NCBI RefSeq assembly: GCF_000426445.1 | Contig: NZ_AUFJ01000009.1 | Coordinates: 682,001 to 746,000 of the forward strand | DNA: 64,000 bases | Source of the DNA: Brevibacterium album DSM 18261 | GTDB lineage: Bacteria; Actinomycetota; Actinomycetes; Actinomycetales; Brevibacteriaceae | Direction of reading: 5' to 3' | In this document: positions 8,521 through 17,176 of the stretch, one piece after another | Numbering within the stretch: position 1 is the first letter of the stretch | Layout of the letters: every line of letters begins with the position of its first letter | Program-made: the position numbers and the translations under genes | Notes under the pieces: model-generated | Told to the model about the DNA's origin: nothing | Seen by the model: only the letters and a program-made list of their open reading frames with translations | The model's database searches: none

Positions 8521-9993
8521 CGAGGCTGGCCTCGGCGCGGGTGCCCCCGGCAGCGGCCCGCCCGCCGCCACCAGCACGAGGGCGACGAGCACACCGGCCA
8601 CGGCACCCAGGTTCAGCAGCAGCATCGAGCCCAGGGGGTACAGGAGCGCGGTCCAGGCGAATCCCACTGCGAGACCCGCGAAGCGCACGGTGTTGTGCAG
8701 CCCGAAGGCCAGCGAGTTCTCCCCCGCCCGCGACTGCGAGACGGAGAAGGCGGCGAGGCTCTGCCCCGCATTGAGCGCGGCCCCCAGGAGCAGGAGGAGC
8801 AGCACGATCCCGGCGACCTGCACCGTCCGCGGATCGGCCAGCAGCGCCGCGGCCGTGTCCCATCCGGACGCTCCCCCGCCGCTCGCGTCCCCCGCGTGCT
8901 GACCAGCTGCACCCGGTTCCGCAGCGCGGCGCGCGGAGCCCGCCGGGCCTTCGTCCAACCACAGGCCCAGCGCCACGAGGACGCCCAGCATCGTGGACAG
9001 CGCTCCCACCACGGTGCGCCAGCCGCCCAACCGGGAGCGGACGGCGCCCGTGAGCTTCGCCGAGACCGCCATCGCCGCCGCCATCGAGAACACGATCAGC
9101 CCCACGGGCCCCGGCCCCAGCCCCAGCACCTGCGCCAGCCAGAGCGGCAGGGACGAGAGCAGGACGCCCAGGATGAGCATGCTGGACACGGCGAGCGCGG
9201 TGGCGCGCACGTAGCGCCTCTCCACCAGCAGCCTGGGCGGCACCAGACTCTCCGGATGACGTCCCGCGAGCACGAGGAAGACCACGCCGCACACCACTGC
9301 CGCACCGCCCACCACCGCGTCCACCGACCACGGGCTGCGCTGTCCCACGAGGGTCACGGTGACGACGAGGAGGCCGACGGCGGCCATGAGCAGCACCATC
9401 CCTGGGACGTGCAGCGGCACCCTCCTCCCGGGCAGCCTGGGCACCGTCGTGAGCACGATGACCAGCAGCAGCGCGGAGAACAGCGCGGAGAAGCCGAACA
9501 CCCCGCGCCAGCCCAGCATCTGGGCCACCAGCCCGCCCACCGGCGGGCCGAGCGCCTGCCCCACGCCGATCGCCGCCGCCCACGCCCCCAGCGCCGAGGC
9601 GCCCTTCTCCGGCCACAGCGCCACGAGCACCCGCTGCACTCCCGGCGGATAGGTCGCACACGCCATGCCCTGGACGGCCCTGAGCGCGATGAGCATCTCG
9701 AGGCTCGCCGAGAAGATCGCGAGCACCTGCGCGAGCGCCATGAGCGCAAGACCCGCGGACACCACGCGGATGGCCCCGAAGCGGTCGCACAGCCAGCCGG
9801 CCAGCGGCACGCACACCGCCATCGCGATCGTGTACGCGGCGACGGCGAGCACCACGCGCGAGTCCGTCGCCGCGAACTCCTCGCGGATCCAGTCCAGGGG
9901 CGCATTGATGATGTTGCCGCCCAGGGTGCCGGCCGTCGTGGTGCCCAGCAGACCCAGATACGCGAGCCTGCCGGGCCTGCGGGTGACGCTCAG
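8512..9993 (-). CDS. MFS permease, drug:H+ antiporter type (start uncertain)
   Basis: Major facilitator with about 14 helices, as in the EmrB/QacA group; efflux or uptake of an unknown small molecule. Loop-2 motif AGWLCDRFGAIRV and the LRAVQGMACATYPPG region of helix 5 fit MFS motifs A and C-like. No ATG/GTG/TTG exists in frame until 9858/9855, yet the codons upstream encode a convincing first helix (LAYLGLLGTTTAGTLGG). The only start that keeps it is CTG at 9993, which overlaps the CaiB stop (CTGA) and has GGAGG about ten bases before. I give that extent; 9855 is the minimum. C-terminal end is Pro/Ala-rich. It follows a CoA-transferase gene with 4-bp overlap, suggesting shared transcription. 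Confidence 0.82.
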   Translation of the reverse strand: MSVTRRPGRLAYLGLLGTTTAGTLGGNIINAPLDWIREEFAATDSRVVLAVAAYTIAMAVCVPLAGWLCDRFGAIRVVSAGLALMALAQVLAIFSASLEMLIALRAVQGMACATYPPGVQRVLVALWPEKGASALGAWAAAIGVGQALGPPVGGLVAQMLGWRGVFGFSALFSALLLVIVLTTVPRLPGRRVPLHVPGMVLLMAAVGLLVVTVTLVGQRSPWSVDAVVGGAAVVCGVVFLVLAGRHPESLVPPRLLVERRYVRATALAVSSMLILGVLLSSLPLWLAQVLGLGPGPVGLIVFSMAAAMAVSAKLTGAVRSRLGGWRTVVGALSTMLGVLVALGLWLDEGPAGSARRAAEPGAAGQHAGDASGGGASGWDTAAALLADPRTVQVAGIVLLLLLLGAALNAGQSLAAFSVSQSRAGENSLAFGLHNTVRFAGLAVGFAWTALLYPLGSMLLLNLGAVAGVLVALVLVAAGGPLPGAPAPRPASDR

Positions 9994-11186
9994 GGCTCAG
10001 GCACCTCCCTCAGCCAGGCGCGGACCAGCTCCGAGTCCTCGCCCAGCCGCGGGGGCGCGAGGTCATAGGAGACCGGCGTCCGCGAGAGCCGCAGCGGGCT
10101 CGCCACGGTGGGGATGACGCGGTCGCCCGAGCCCACCTCGGCGACGGGCTCCAGTCCCATCGCCTCGGCGAGCTGCACGCCCTGCGCCACCGTGTTGATG
10201 GGCGCGCACGGCAGCCCGCGCTCGGTGAGGAGGGCGTACCACTCCTGCGCGGTGCGGTGGGAGAGCGCCTCCAGCAGCAGCGGCTCGAGCTCCTTGCGGT
10301 GGCTGTTGCGCGGCACCGCGGCGGCGAAGCGCTCGTCGGAGAGCCACTCCGGACGGCCCACCGCCTCGGCGAGGATCGCGAACTGGCGGTCGTTGCCGCA
10401 CGCGATGATGAGCTCGCCCTCCCCCGTGGGCATGGGCTGGTACGGGTACAGGCTGGGATGCTCGTTGCCCATGCGCGAGGGCACGTTCCCCGCCGCCACA
10501 TAGCCCGAGGACTGGTTGACCAGCCCCGACAGCGCCGAGGACAGGAGGTTGGTCTCGACCCGCTGCCCCTCGCCTGTGTCCTTGCGGTGCTGGAGCGCTG
10601 CGAGGATGCCGATCGCGGTGTGCAGGCCGGTGATGACGTCGAAGATCGCCACCCCGGCGCGGAACGGCGGACCGTCCGCGGCGCCCGTGAGGCTCATGAA
10701 GCCGGAGAGCCCCTGGATGAGCAGATCGTAGCCGGGCTGCGGGTTGTGCCCGCCGAATCCCGTGACCGAGGCGTACACGACACCGGGGTTGCCCTCGCTC
10801 ACCGTCTCGTAGTCGAGCCCGAACTTCTCGAGGCCGCCGGGCTTGAAGTTCTCGACGAGGACATCGGCGCGGCGGGCGAGCTCCTGCGCGAGCGCGAGGT
10901 CCTCGGCCACCGTGAAGTCGAGGACGACATCGCGCTTGTTGCGGTTGGCGGAGAGGTAGTACGTCGCGTCCTCGCCGCGCACCGGCGGCTTCCAGCTCCG
11001 GGTGTCGTCTCCGCCGGGACCCTCCACCTTGATGACGGTGGCGCCGAGGTCCGCGAGCATCATCGTCGCGTACGGCCCGGCGAGGACGCGCGAGAAGTCC
11101 GCGACGACAAGTCCCGCCAGCGGCCCCGCGCCCGTGCGCTCGAACAGCTCCTGCACCTCCGGCCGCCGGCCGCTCTCCGCGCTCAT
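9990..11186 (-). CDS. CaiB/BaiF family (class III) CoA-transferase
   Basis: Class III CoA-transferase, 398 residues, moving CoA between a thioester donor and a carboxylate. It has the N-terminal LAGPYATMMLADLGATVIKVE signature and the catalytic aspartate in QPGYDLLIQG. Start: ATG 11186 with AGAGGAGAGG upstream; a start at 11258 would read through a long intergenic hairpin and is rejected. It lies downstream of the two-subunit CoA-transferase (11304-13051), separated by that hairpin, and overlaps the permease gene. The group suggests activation of an imported or breakdown-derived acid; the acid is unknown. Confidence 0.93.
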   Translation of the reverse strand: MSAESGRRPEVQELFERTGAGPLAGLVVADFSRVLAGPYATMMLADLGATVIKVEGPGGDDTRSWKPPVRGEDATYYLSANRNKRDVVLDFTVAEDLALAQELARRADVLVENFKPGGLEKFGLDYETVSEGNPGVVYASVTGFGGHNPQPGYDLLIQGLSGFMSLTGAADGPPFRAGVAIFDVITGLHTAIGILAALQHRKDTGEGQRVETNLLSSALSGLVNQSSGYVAAGNVPSRMGNEHPSLYPYQPMPTGEGELIIACGNDRQFAILAEAVGRPEWLSDERFAAAVPRNSHRKELEPLLLEALSHRTAQEWYALLTERGLPCAPINTVAQGVQLAEAMGLEPVAEVGSGDRVIPTVASPLRLSRTPVSYDLAPPRLGEDSELVRAWLREVPEP

Positions 11187-11222
11187 CCTCTGCCTCTCCT
11201 CTTCAGTTCTGGTTCTTCTTGC

Positions 11223-11288
11223 CCTCCGGGAGGTTTCTACCGTACGGGCATGCTGCACGGTGCCCCCACCGTAGAAACCTCCCGGAGG
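11223..11288. repeat. Intergenic inverted repeat, family 1 copy a
   Basis: 28-nt arms (11223-11250 and 11261-11288) pair at 25 positions around a 10-nt loop with a TGCA core. The 23-nt stem core is related to the repeats at 44247 and 45715. It sits between two same-direction CoA-transferase genes. Long GC-rich stem without T-run; could act as terminator, RNA stabiliser or dispersed repeat. Confidence 0.8.
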
Positions 11289-11303
11289 CGGGGCAGCCCG
11301 GGG

Positions 11304-12134
11304 TCACCGCAGGTACAGGCGCACCGTGTCGATCTCCTCGCGCAGCAGGCGCACCTGCTCCACGGTGGGCTCCGCGGTGACCGCCACCTCGTCCGCGACC
11401 GCGAGCTCCCAGCCCGTCGCCTCGCGCACCTGCTCCACCGTCACCCCGGGGTGCGTGTGCGTGAGCACGAGCTCGCCGAACCTGTCCTCCCGGCGCAGCA
11501 CGCCCAGCGGCGTGATGACGGTGCTCACGCCGTGACCCTGCGGCATGATGCCGCGGCCGCTCGCGCGGGCGGCCACCGGCGAGGGCGAGGTGACGAAGTC
11601 GAGCTCCGCGGGGAAGGAGGCGTGGTCGTGGCGGCGGATGATGACGAACACCTCGCCGGCGTTGGCCATGATGTCGGTCGCGCCGCCGGAACCGGGCAGG
11701 CGCACCGCCGGCTGCTCCCAGTCGCCGATCACGGAGGTGTTGAGCGAGCCGTGCCGGTCGATCTGCGCAGCCCCCAGGAAGCCGACGTCCACATTGCCGC
11801 CCTGCAGCACATAGCCGAACAGCGCCTGCATGCTCACCACGGACTCCGCACCGGACACCACGACCGAGTCCGCGATGCCCTCGGCCATGGCCTCCGGATG
11901 CGCACCGGCCACACCCGACTCGTAGATGAGCTCGATGTCGCGGTTGAGGGTCCGGTGCGCGAGGTCCACCGCCAGCGTGGGCAGGCCGATGCCTGCGAAC
12001 ACGGTCCGCTTGCCCGCCAGCAGCTCGGCCGCCGCGCAGACGATCAGCTCGGTCTGCGTGTAGTCCTCGGCCACCGCGGCGCTCTCCGCCGCTGCCGTGC
12101 CCGCGGGCGCTCCTGTCATGTGCGCGGCGCTCAT
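11304..12134 (-). CDS. CoA-transferase family I, beta subunit (GctB/IpdB-like)
   Basis: Beta subunit of a two-subunit family I CoA-transferase, 276 residues. The catalytic glutamate is in the motif YESGVAG (family pattern ENG/ESG), followed by glycine-rich substrate loops (GAAQIDRHGSLNTSVIGD, RLPGSGGATDIM). ATG 12134 overlaps the alpha-subunit stop as ATGA, so the pair is translationally coupled; a start at 12311 would run deep into the alpha gene. Resembles glutaconate CoA-transferase and the steroid-degradation IpdB group; I cannot separate these by eye. Confidence 0.9.
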   Translation of the reverse strand: MSAAHMTGAPAGTAAAESAAVAEDYTQTELIVCAAAELLAGKRTVFAGIGLPTLAVDLAHRTLNRDIELIYESGVAGAHPEAMAEGIADSVVVSGAESVVSMQALFGYVLQGGNVDVGFLGAAQIDRHGSLNTSVIGDWEQPAVRLPGSGGATDIMANAGEVFVIIRRHDHASFPAELDFVTSPSPVAARASGRGIMPQGHGVSTVITPLGVLRREDRFGELVLTHTHPGVTVEQVREATGWELAVADEVAVTAEPTVEQVRLLREEIDTVRLYLR

Positions 12135-13051
12135 GCCTGCGCCCTCCTTCTCCCGTAGTCCACCGCTCCCGAGGGGCGCGAGGCCACCTCCAGGGAGCGC
12201 AGGTGCTCCTCGCCGATCCGCTCCAGGTACTCCGCGTGCGAGGCGGTGCCCCGCACGTGCGTGTCGAGCCATTCCCGCAGCGCGGCGGGGTCCTTGGCCA
12301 GCGGGGGCCACATCCGGTAGAAGGCGTTGTCCCGGTCGTAGGTGCCCTGCACATAGGAGGGGTGCGCCCCGCGCGGGACCACGCAGACCGCGTCCACGGC
12401 GTGGGCGGGGATGAGGGTGCGGTTGGGATCGGCGCGGATGACCTCGTCGTCCACGATCTCCTCGACCGTGACGATGACGCGCTTCGCGGCGTAGACCGCC
12501 TCCTGCTGCACGCCCGTGATGCCCCAGATCTGCGCGTTGCCGCGCGCGTCCGCCCGCTGGGCATGGATGACGGTGACATCCGGGTTGAGCGGCGGCACCA
12601 CATAGACGGTGCCCTCCCCGTAGGGGTTCTCGACCTCGCGGATGTCCGGGTTGATGCCCGGGATCTCGGAACCGGCGAAGGAGCGGATGGGCATGAAGGG
12701 CAGGCGGGAGGCTCCGGCGTGGTAGCGGAGGACCATCGCGTGGTGCGAATACTCCTCGACGGCCAGCGGCCTCGGCTCGCGTCGCTCCAGCCGGCGCCGG
12801 ATCTCATGGAGGCTGCCGGCGGAGCCCGAGGCGAAGAAGGAGCACACGAGACGGTCCACGCAGTCCGCGGCGATGAGCATGTCCGCGATGAGATCGGGCG
12901 TCATGCGGCAGAAGGTGAGGTGTCTCCTCCCCTGCCGGATGATCTCGTGGCCTGCGGCGAAGGGGATGAGGTGAGAGAATCCCTCGAGTGCGACGGTGTC
13001 CCCGTCATGGACGAACGAGGCGATCGCCTCATCGAGCTCCATCGCTTTCAC
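12131..13051 (-). CDS. CoA-transferase family I, alpha subunit (GctA/IpdA-like)
   Basis: Alpha subunit partner of the gene at 11304, 306 residues, starting with the KAMELDEAIASFVHDGDTVALEG strand-turn pattern of family I enzymes in which the acyl/CoA pocket begins. I chose GTG 13051 because AGGA lies eight bases before; a GTG at 13087 would add 12 charged residues, and ATG 13042 is also possible. The gene is divergent from a LysR regulator with ~125 bp between, the classic arrangement in which LysR controls the target operon. Likely donor/acceptor acids are unknown. Confidence 0.9.
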   Translation of the reverse strand: MKAMELDEAIASFVHDGDTVALEGFSHLIPFAAGHEIIRQGRRHLTFCRMTPDLIADMLIAADCVDRLVCSFFASGSAGSLHEIRRRLERREPRPLAVEEYSHHAMVLRYHAGASRLPFMPIRSFAGSEIPGINPDIREVENPYGEGTVYVVPPLNPDVTVIHAQRADARGNAQIWGITGVQQEAVYAAKRVIVTVEEIVDDEVIRADPNRTLIPAHAVDAVCVVPRGAHPSYVQGTYDRDNAFYRMWPPLAKDPAALREWLDTHVRGTASHAEYLERIGEEHLRSLEVASRPSGAVDYGRRRAQA

Positions 13052-13162
13052 CGGCAGCTTCCTCTCTCGCGACTCCGTCGTCCTCACCCGGACCTGCTCA
13101 GATTATGACAACGAGCGGAGAGAATCCAGTCCCTTTTCTTCACCGTTGAGCATTAATCGTGA

Positions 13163-13168
13163 GATACT
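13163..13168 (+). promoter_or_regulatory. -10 box of leaderless lysR transcript
   Basis: GATACT ends seven bases before the lysR ATG at 13176 and there is no ribosome-binding site, so transcription should begin at or next to the ATG. The interval 13052-13175 is A+T-rich and also must contain the promoter of the CoA-transferase operon and the LysR operator. Confidence 0.55.
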
Positions 13169-13175
13169 GGCGCAC

Positions 13176-14123
13176 ATGGAACTGCAGCAGATCCGAGCCT
13201 TCCTCGCAGTCGCGGAGGAGCTCCACTTCGGTCGCGCAGCGGAGAGCCTGGGGATGGCCCAGCCGCCGCTGAGCCGCACCATCCGCCAGTTCGAGCGGGA
13301 GCTGGGCGCCGAACTCTTCCACCGCACGACCCGCCAGGTCTCCCTCGCACCGGCGGGCGAGGCGCTCGTAGGCCCCGCCCGCGCACTGCTCGAGGCCGCG
13401 GAGAACGCCGAGCAGTCCGTCCGCTTCGCCGCCGCGGGAGACACCGGCCGCGTGCGCCTGGGCTTCGGCAGCTACTCCTCCCACCGGCTCGCCGCCCAGC
13501 TCACGCGTGCCTCGCGCAGCCGCAAGCCCGGCATCACCCTCGAGCTGGAGTCCGGCGTCTACACCGACGAGGCGATCGAGCGCCTGCACGACGGGACGAT
13601 GGACCTCGCCCTCGTCCGCTGGCGGACCCGGCCGCCGGGGATCGCCGGCCGCGCAGTCATGATCGACCAGCCCGTCGTCCTGCTCTACGACGCCCACCCC
13701 CTGGCAGGCCGCAGCACGCTCACCGTCGACGAGCTCGCGGACGAGGGCTTCATCATCCTGCCGGCCGATCCCGGCTCCACGATGCGCGACCTCACCCTCC
13801 AGTGGTGCCACCGCGCCGGATTCGCACCGCACATCGTGCAGGAGGCACCGGACCTGTGGATCATCGGCGCCCTCGTGTCCGCGGAGATGGGGATCGCGGT
13901 CACCTACGACACCGTCGCGGCGGCGTTCAACCACCCCAACCTCGTGACGGTGCCGCTGGACGTCGAGCACGATCCGATCGTCGTGCACCTCGCCCACCGC
14001 GAGTCGCCGAACAGCCCGGCCCTGCGCGAGGTGCTCACGGCCGCACACGCCGCTCTGCCCACCGTCGAGGTGCCGCGCCCACGGGCCCGCGAGGCCTCGC
14101 CCGCCCCCACCCTCGGAGAGTGA
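13176..14123 (+). CDS. LysR-type transcriptional regulator
   Basis: 315-residue LysR regulator. The N-terminal winged helix-turn-helix is textbook (ELQQIRAFLAVAEELHFGRA, then AAESLGMAQPPLSRTIRQFE, residues 2-40), followed by the RTTRQVSLAPAGEAL wing and an effector-binding domain. Its divergent position relative to the GctAB-like CoA-transferase genes implies it controls them, with an acid or acyl-CoA as effector (inference). It appears to be leaderless. Its stop codon is the first TGAGC of a 26-bp tandem repeat that leads into a hairpin. Confidence 0.95.
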   Translation: MELQQIRAFLAVAEELHFGRAAESLGMAQPPLSRTIRQFERELGAELFHRTTRQVSLAPAGEALVGPARALLEAAENAEQSVRFAAAGDTGRVRLGFGSYSSHRLAAQLTRASRSRKPGITLELESGVYTDEAIERLHDGTMDLALVRWRTRPPGIAGRAVMIDQPVVLLYDAHPLAGRSTLTVDELADEGFIILPADPGSTMRDLTLQWCHRAGFAPHIVQEAPDLWIIGALVSAEMGIAVTYDTVAAAFNHPNLVTVPLDVEHDPIVVHLAHRESPNSPALREVLTAAHAALPTVEVPRPRAREASPAPTLGE

Positions 14124-14171
14124 GCCCCGGCCCAGTCCTCGCCGGGTGAGCGGCGGCCCAGTCCTCGCCGG
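14120..14171 (+). repeat. 26-bp tandem duplication after lysR
   Basis: Two adjacent 26-bp units, 14120-14145 and 14146-14171, differ by two bases (GTGAGCCC vs GTGAGCGG) and end in CCCAGTCCTCGCCGG. A third unit begins with the same GTGAGCGG, which is the left arm of the hairpin 14171-14223. The first unit supplies the lysR stop codon. Confidence 0.85.
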
Positions 14172-14223
14172 GTGAGCGGTTTCTGTCGGATTCCGGGCGT
14201 GATCCCGACAGAAACCGCTCACC
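14171..14223. repeat. Intergenic inverted repeat, family 2 copy a
   Basis: Perfect 19-bp stem (14171-14189 with 14205-14223; arm GGTGAGCGGTTTCTGTCGG) and 15-nt loop between lysR and the VanZ gene. Same sequence family as 15744-15794 and 53346-53402. Could end lysR transcription. Confidence 0.85.
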
Positions 14224-14316
14224 CTGCACTATGGGGGCGGGAGCTCACCTGGCATTGCGGGGCGGGAGTGCGTGAGCACGCTGGGGCGGAGCGTCCCGAG
14301 GTGAGAGCCTTGTCCC

Positions 14317-15747
14317 ATGAGCTCTCAGGTACTCGCCGCGGCGGTCGCGATCGCCGTCGGACTCGCCCTCGCCGCCGCGCTCTTCGTGCCCTTCGTCTAC
14401 CTCAACTACCGGCGGCGCGGCCGGCTGACCCTGCTCCGCACCGCACTCTGGACCAGCTTTCTCGTGTACGCGATGGCACTGTGGACGTACACGCTCCTGC
14501 CGCTGCCGGACCCCGATGACATCCGCTGCGCACCTGCCCAGCTCGTCCCGTTCCGCTTCCTCGCCGACATCCGGCACTACGACACCGCAGGCGCCGCGGC
14601 GCTCGCACACAACCCGGCGGTCCAGCAGGTGGCCTTCAACGTCCTGCTGTTCCTCCCCCTCGGTGTGCTCCTGCGCTGGCTGTGGGCCCGGGGCATCCTG
14701 TGGTCGACCGCCGCAGGCCTCCTGATCTCCCTGCTCATCGAGACCACGCAGCTCACGGGGGTCTGGGGCGTCTACCCGTGCGCCTATCGCCTCTTCGACG
14801 TCGACGACCTCATGGCCAACACGACGGGCGCACTGCTGGGCGGCATCGCGGCCGCCGTCGTCGTGCGGCTGCGCCGGATGGCGGACGCCTCGGGGCGGAG
14901 GGCCGGACAGACGTCGCCGAGGCCAGGGGCGGACCCGGCGGCTCCCACCGCGCAGGAGCTCCCGCAGCTCCGCACAGGGGTGCAGACCGGAACGGCAACC
15001 GGTCCCGGCTCAGCGGCAAGCTCCGGCTCAGCGGCGGCCTCCGCTCGGATGCCGCAGATCTCCGCGCGTCGCCGCCTCCTCGGTGCCGTCTGCGATCTGG
15101 TGATCGCCGGCGGCCTCGGATTCGCCGTCACGGTCACGCTCGGCCTGTTCCAGACGGTCCTGCTGCCCGGGGCGCTCGGCTCCCCGGGAACCGCCGACCC
15201 GACGCTGTCACAGCAGCTGGGCCTCTGGGTGCCGATCACCCTCACCGCCGCCTGCACCCTGCTCACCGGCCGCACCCCCGGGGACCACACCGTCGCGATC
15301 CGGTTCGTGCCCACAGGAACCCGTGCGACCACCGCCCGTTCCTCCCCTGCGCAGGCTCCGCCGCCGGCCGGCTCCCCGACCGCGTCGATGGCCTCCGCCG
15401 CCGCCCCGGAGGGCTCCTCACCGAGGGACCAGGAGACGATGACCGCTCCGCCCGAAACCGGCGCCAGCGCTCTCGCGTCCCCGTCCCGCACCGCCCTCCT
15501 GCCTCGCATCGCCCTGCGCTGGGCAGCCGGGATCGGCGGGTGCCAGCTGCTCGCCGTCTCGTCAGGAGGGGGTCTCCTCGGCCTCGTCCCGCTCCTGTTC
15601 GCAGTCGTGAGCGCCGTGATGATCCTCCGCACGGCCGACCGCGGCGGCCTGCCGGGAGCGCTCGCCCGACTCAGCCCCGTCGACGATTCCCTCGCCGGGC
15701 GGGCCCGCCGTGCAGATCTCGCAGCCCGCCCATCCTCCGCCGAGTGA
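14317..15747 (+). CDS. VanZ-like membrane protein fused to an RDD domain
   Basis: 476 residues. The first ~190 form a VanZ-like domain: four to five helices with QQVAFNVLLFLPLGVLLR, a glutamate-containing LLIETTQL, and DVDDLMANTTGALLG near the end. A ~60-residue Ala/Ser/Pro/Gln-rich linker follows. Residues ~245-450 look like an RDD domain (RRRLLGAVCDLVIAGG, then TGRTPGDHTVAIRF), a three-helix fold of unknown transport or envelope role, itself interrupted by a Pro/Ala-rich insert. VanZ relates to glycopeptide tolerance by an unclear mechanism; here no van genes are near. VanZ-RDD fusions are common in actinobacteria. Confidence 0.85.
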   Translation: MSSQVLAAAVAIAVGLALAAALFVPFVYLNYRRRGRLTLLRTALWTSFLVYAMALWTYTLLPLPDPDDIRCAPAQLVPFRFLADIRHYDTAGAAALAHNPAVQQVAFNVLLFLPLGVLLRWLWARGILWSTAAGLLISLLIETTQLTGVWGVYPCAYRLFDVDDLMANTTGALLGGIAAAVVVRLRRMADASGRRAGQTSPRPGADPAAPTAQELPQLRTGVQTGTATGPGSAASSGSAAASARMPQISARRRLLGAVCDLVIAGGLGFAVTVTLGLFQTVLLPGALGSPGTADPTLSQQLGLWVPITLTAACTLLTGRTPGDHTVAIRFVPTGTRATTARSSPAQAPPPAGSPTASMASAAAPEGSSPRDQETMTAPPETGASALASPSRTALLPRIALRWAAGIGGCQLLAVSSGGGLLGLVPLLFAVVSAVMILRTADRGGLPGALARLSPVDDSLAGRARRADLAARPSSAE

Positions 15748-15794
15748 GCGCTTTCTGCAGGAGAGCGCGTCTGAATCCGACAGGAACCGCTCAC
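15744..15794. repeat. Intergenic inverted repeat, family 2 copy b (degenerate)
   Basis: GTGAGCGCTTTCTGCAGGA at the left pairs imperfectly (three mismatches, one G-T) with the right arm ending GAACCGCTCAC. The left arm contains the VanZ stop codon (TGA 15745-15747). Same family as 14171 and 53346. Confidence 0.7.
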
Positions 15795-15840
15795 GCGGAG
15801 AGTTCGCCCGGAAGCCGCCCGCAGCCCGACCTCCACTCAT

Positions 15841-15934
15841 CCCTCATGCCGCATCAATAGACACCTAATATCAACTAGACAGGTATAGATCAACGTGGGA
15901 CAGTAGGGACCACACCAGACTCAGAGGAGAGAAT
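15841..15934 (+). promoter_or_regulatory. A+T-rich promoter region of thiolase operon
   Basis: The 94 bases before the thiolase start are far poorer in G+C than the surroundings. TAGACA near 15859 and 15877 and TATAGA near 15885 are plausible promoter hexamers. The start GTG 15935 has AGGAG five bases upstream. Confidence 0.45.
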
Positions 15935-17176
15935 GTGTCGAACGCACCTGCAGCCGGATCCGACATCGTCATCTGCGAGCCCCTCCGCACCGCAGTCGGC
16001 GCCTACGGCGGCCAGTTCAAGGACATCGCACCGGAGGTGCTCGGCACCACGGTGGTGAGCGCACTGGTCGAGCGCGCGGGGATCGATCCGGAGGCCATCG
16101 ACGATGTGATCTTCGGGCAGTGCTACCCGCACATGGAGGCACCTGCGATCGGACGGGTCGTCGCACTGGACGCGGGCCTGCCCGTCACCGTCCCCGGCCG
16201 CCAGGTGGACCGCCGCTGCGGCTCCGGCCTCCAGGCCGTCATCGACGCGATGGGCGAGATCGCCACCGGCGGTGCCCAGGTCGTCATCGCCGGCGGCGCG
16301 GAGACGATGTCCCGCGCCCCCTTCTTCAACGAGGACATCCGCTGGGGCATCCGCGGCGGGAACGTCGAGCTCAAGGACGGCCTCGTGCGCGGCCGCCTCA
16401 CCGCGGGCGGGAAGAACTACCCCGTGCCCGGCGGCATGATCGAGACCGCGGAGAACCTCCGCGAGGAGTACTCCATCAGCCGTGAGGAGCAGGACGAGCT
16501 CGCTGCCGAATCGCACCGGCGCGCCGCGGCCGCCGTGGAGAACGGCACCTTCGCAGAGGAGATCGTGCCCGTGACGATCCCCGCCACCCGCAAGACCCCC
16601 GAGCAGCAGATCACCGCGGACGAGCACATCCGCCCCGGCACCACGGTGGAGAAGCTCGCGAAGCTCAAGCCGCTGCGCCTCGGCCTCGATCCGGAGTCCA
16701 CCGTCACGGCGGGCAACGCCTCGGGCCAGAACGACGGTGCGGCTGCTGCCATCGTCACCACCCGTGCGAAGGCGGAGGCCCTGGGCCTCAGGCCGCTCGT
16801 CCGCCTCGTGAGCTGGGGCCTGGCCGGCGTCCCGCCGCGGACCATGGGCATCGGCCCGGTCCCGGCCACCGCCGCCGCACTGGAGCGCGCGGGCCTCACG
16901 ATGAGCGACATCGACCTCGTCGAGCTCAACGAGGCCTTCGCCGCACAGGCGCTCGCCTGCACACGGGAATGGGGCTTCGGCAAGGACGACTTCGCACGCA
17001 TGAATGTCAACGGCTCCGGCATCTCGCTGGGTCACCCGGTGGGCGCCACGGGCGTCCGCATCCTCACCACCCTCGCGCGCGAGATGGACCGCCGCGGCGC
17101 ACGCTACGGCCTCGAGACCATGTGCATCGGCGGCGGCCAGGGCCTCGCCGCGGTCTTCGAGCGGGTCGAGGCCTGA
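15935..17176 (+). CDS. Thiolase (acetyl-CoA C-acyltransferase)
   Basis: 413-residue degradative-type thiolase that cleaves 3-ketoacyl-CoA with CoA. All active-site blocks are present: nucleophile Cys95 in DRRCGSGLQ, the GHPVGATG histidine near 366, and the second cysteine in TMCIGGGQG near 396; NEAFAAQAL is also conserved. Translation starts at GTG 15935. The stop overlaps the next gene by one base (TGATG), so the CaiB-like protein is coupled to it. Together with etfBA downstream this suggests beta-oxidation. Confidence 0.96.
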   Translation: MSNAPAAGSDIVICEPLRTAVGAYGGQFKDIAPEVLGTTVVSALVERAGIDPEAIDDVIFGQCYPHMEAPAIGRVVALDAGLPVTVPGRQVDRRCGSGLQAVIDAMGEIATGGAQVVIAGGAETMSRAPFFNEDIRWGIRGGNVELKDGLVRGRLTAGGKNYPVPGGMIETAENLREEYSISREEQDELAAESHRRAAAAVENGTFAEEIVPVTIPATRKTPEQQITADEHIRPGTTVEKLAKLKPLRLGLDPESTVTAGNASGQNDGAAAAIVTTRAKAEALGLRPLVRLVSWGLAGVPPRTMGIGPVPATAAALERAGLTMSDIDLVELNEAFAAQALACTREWGFGKDDFARMNVNGSGISLGHPVGATGVRILTTLAREMDRRGARYGLETMCIGGGQGLAAVFERVEA

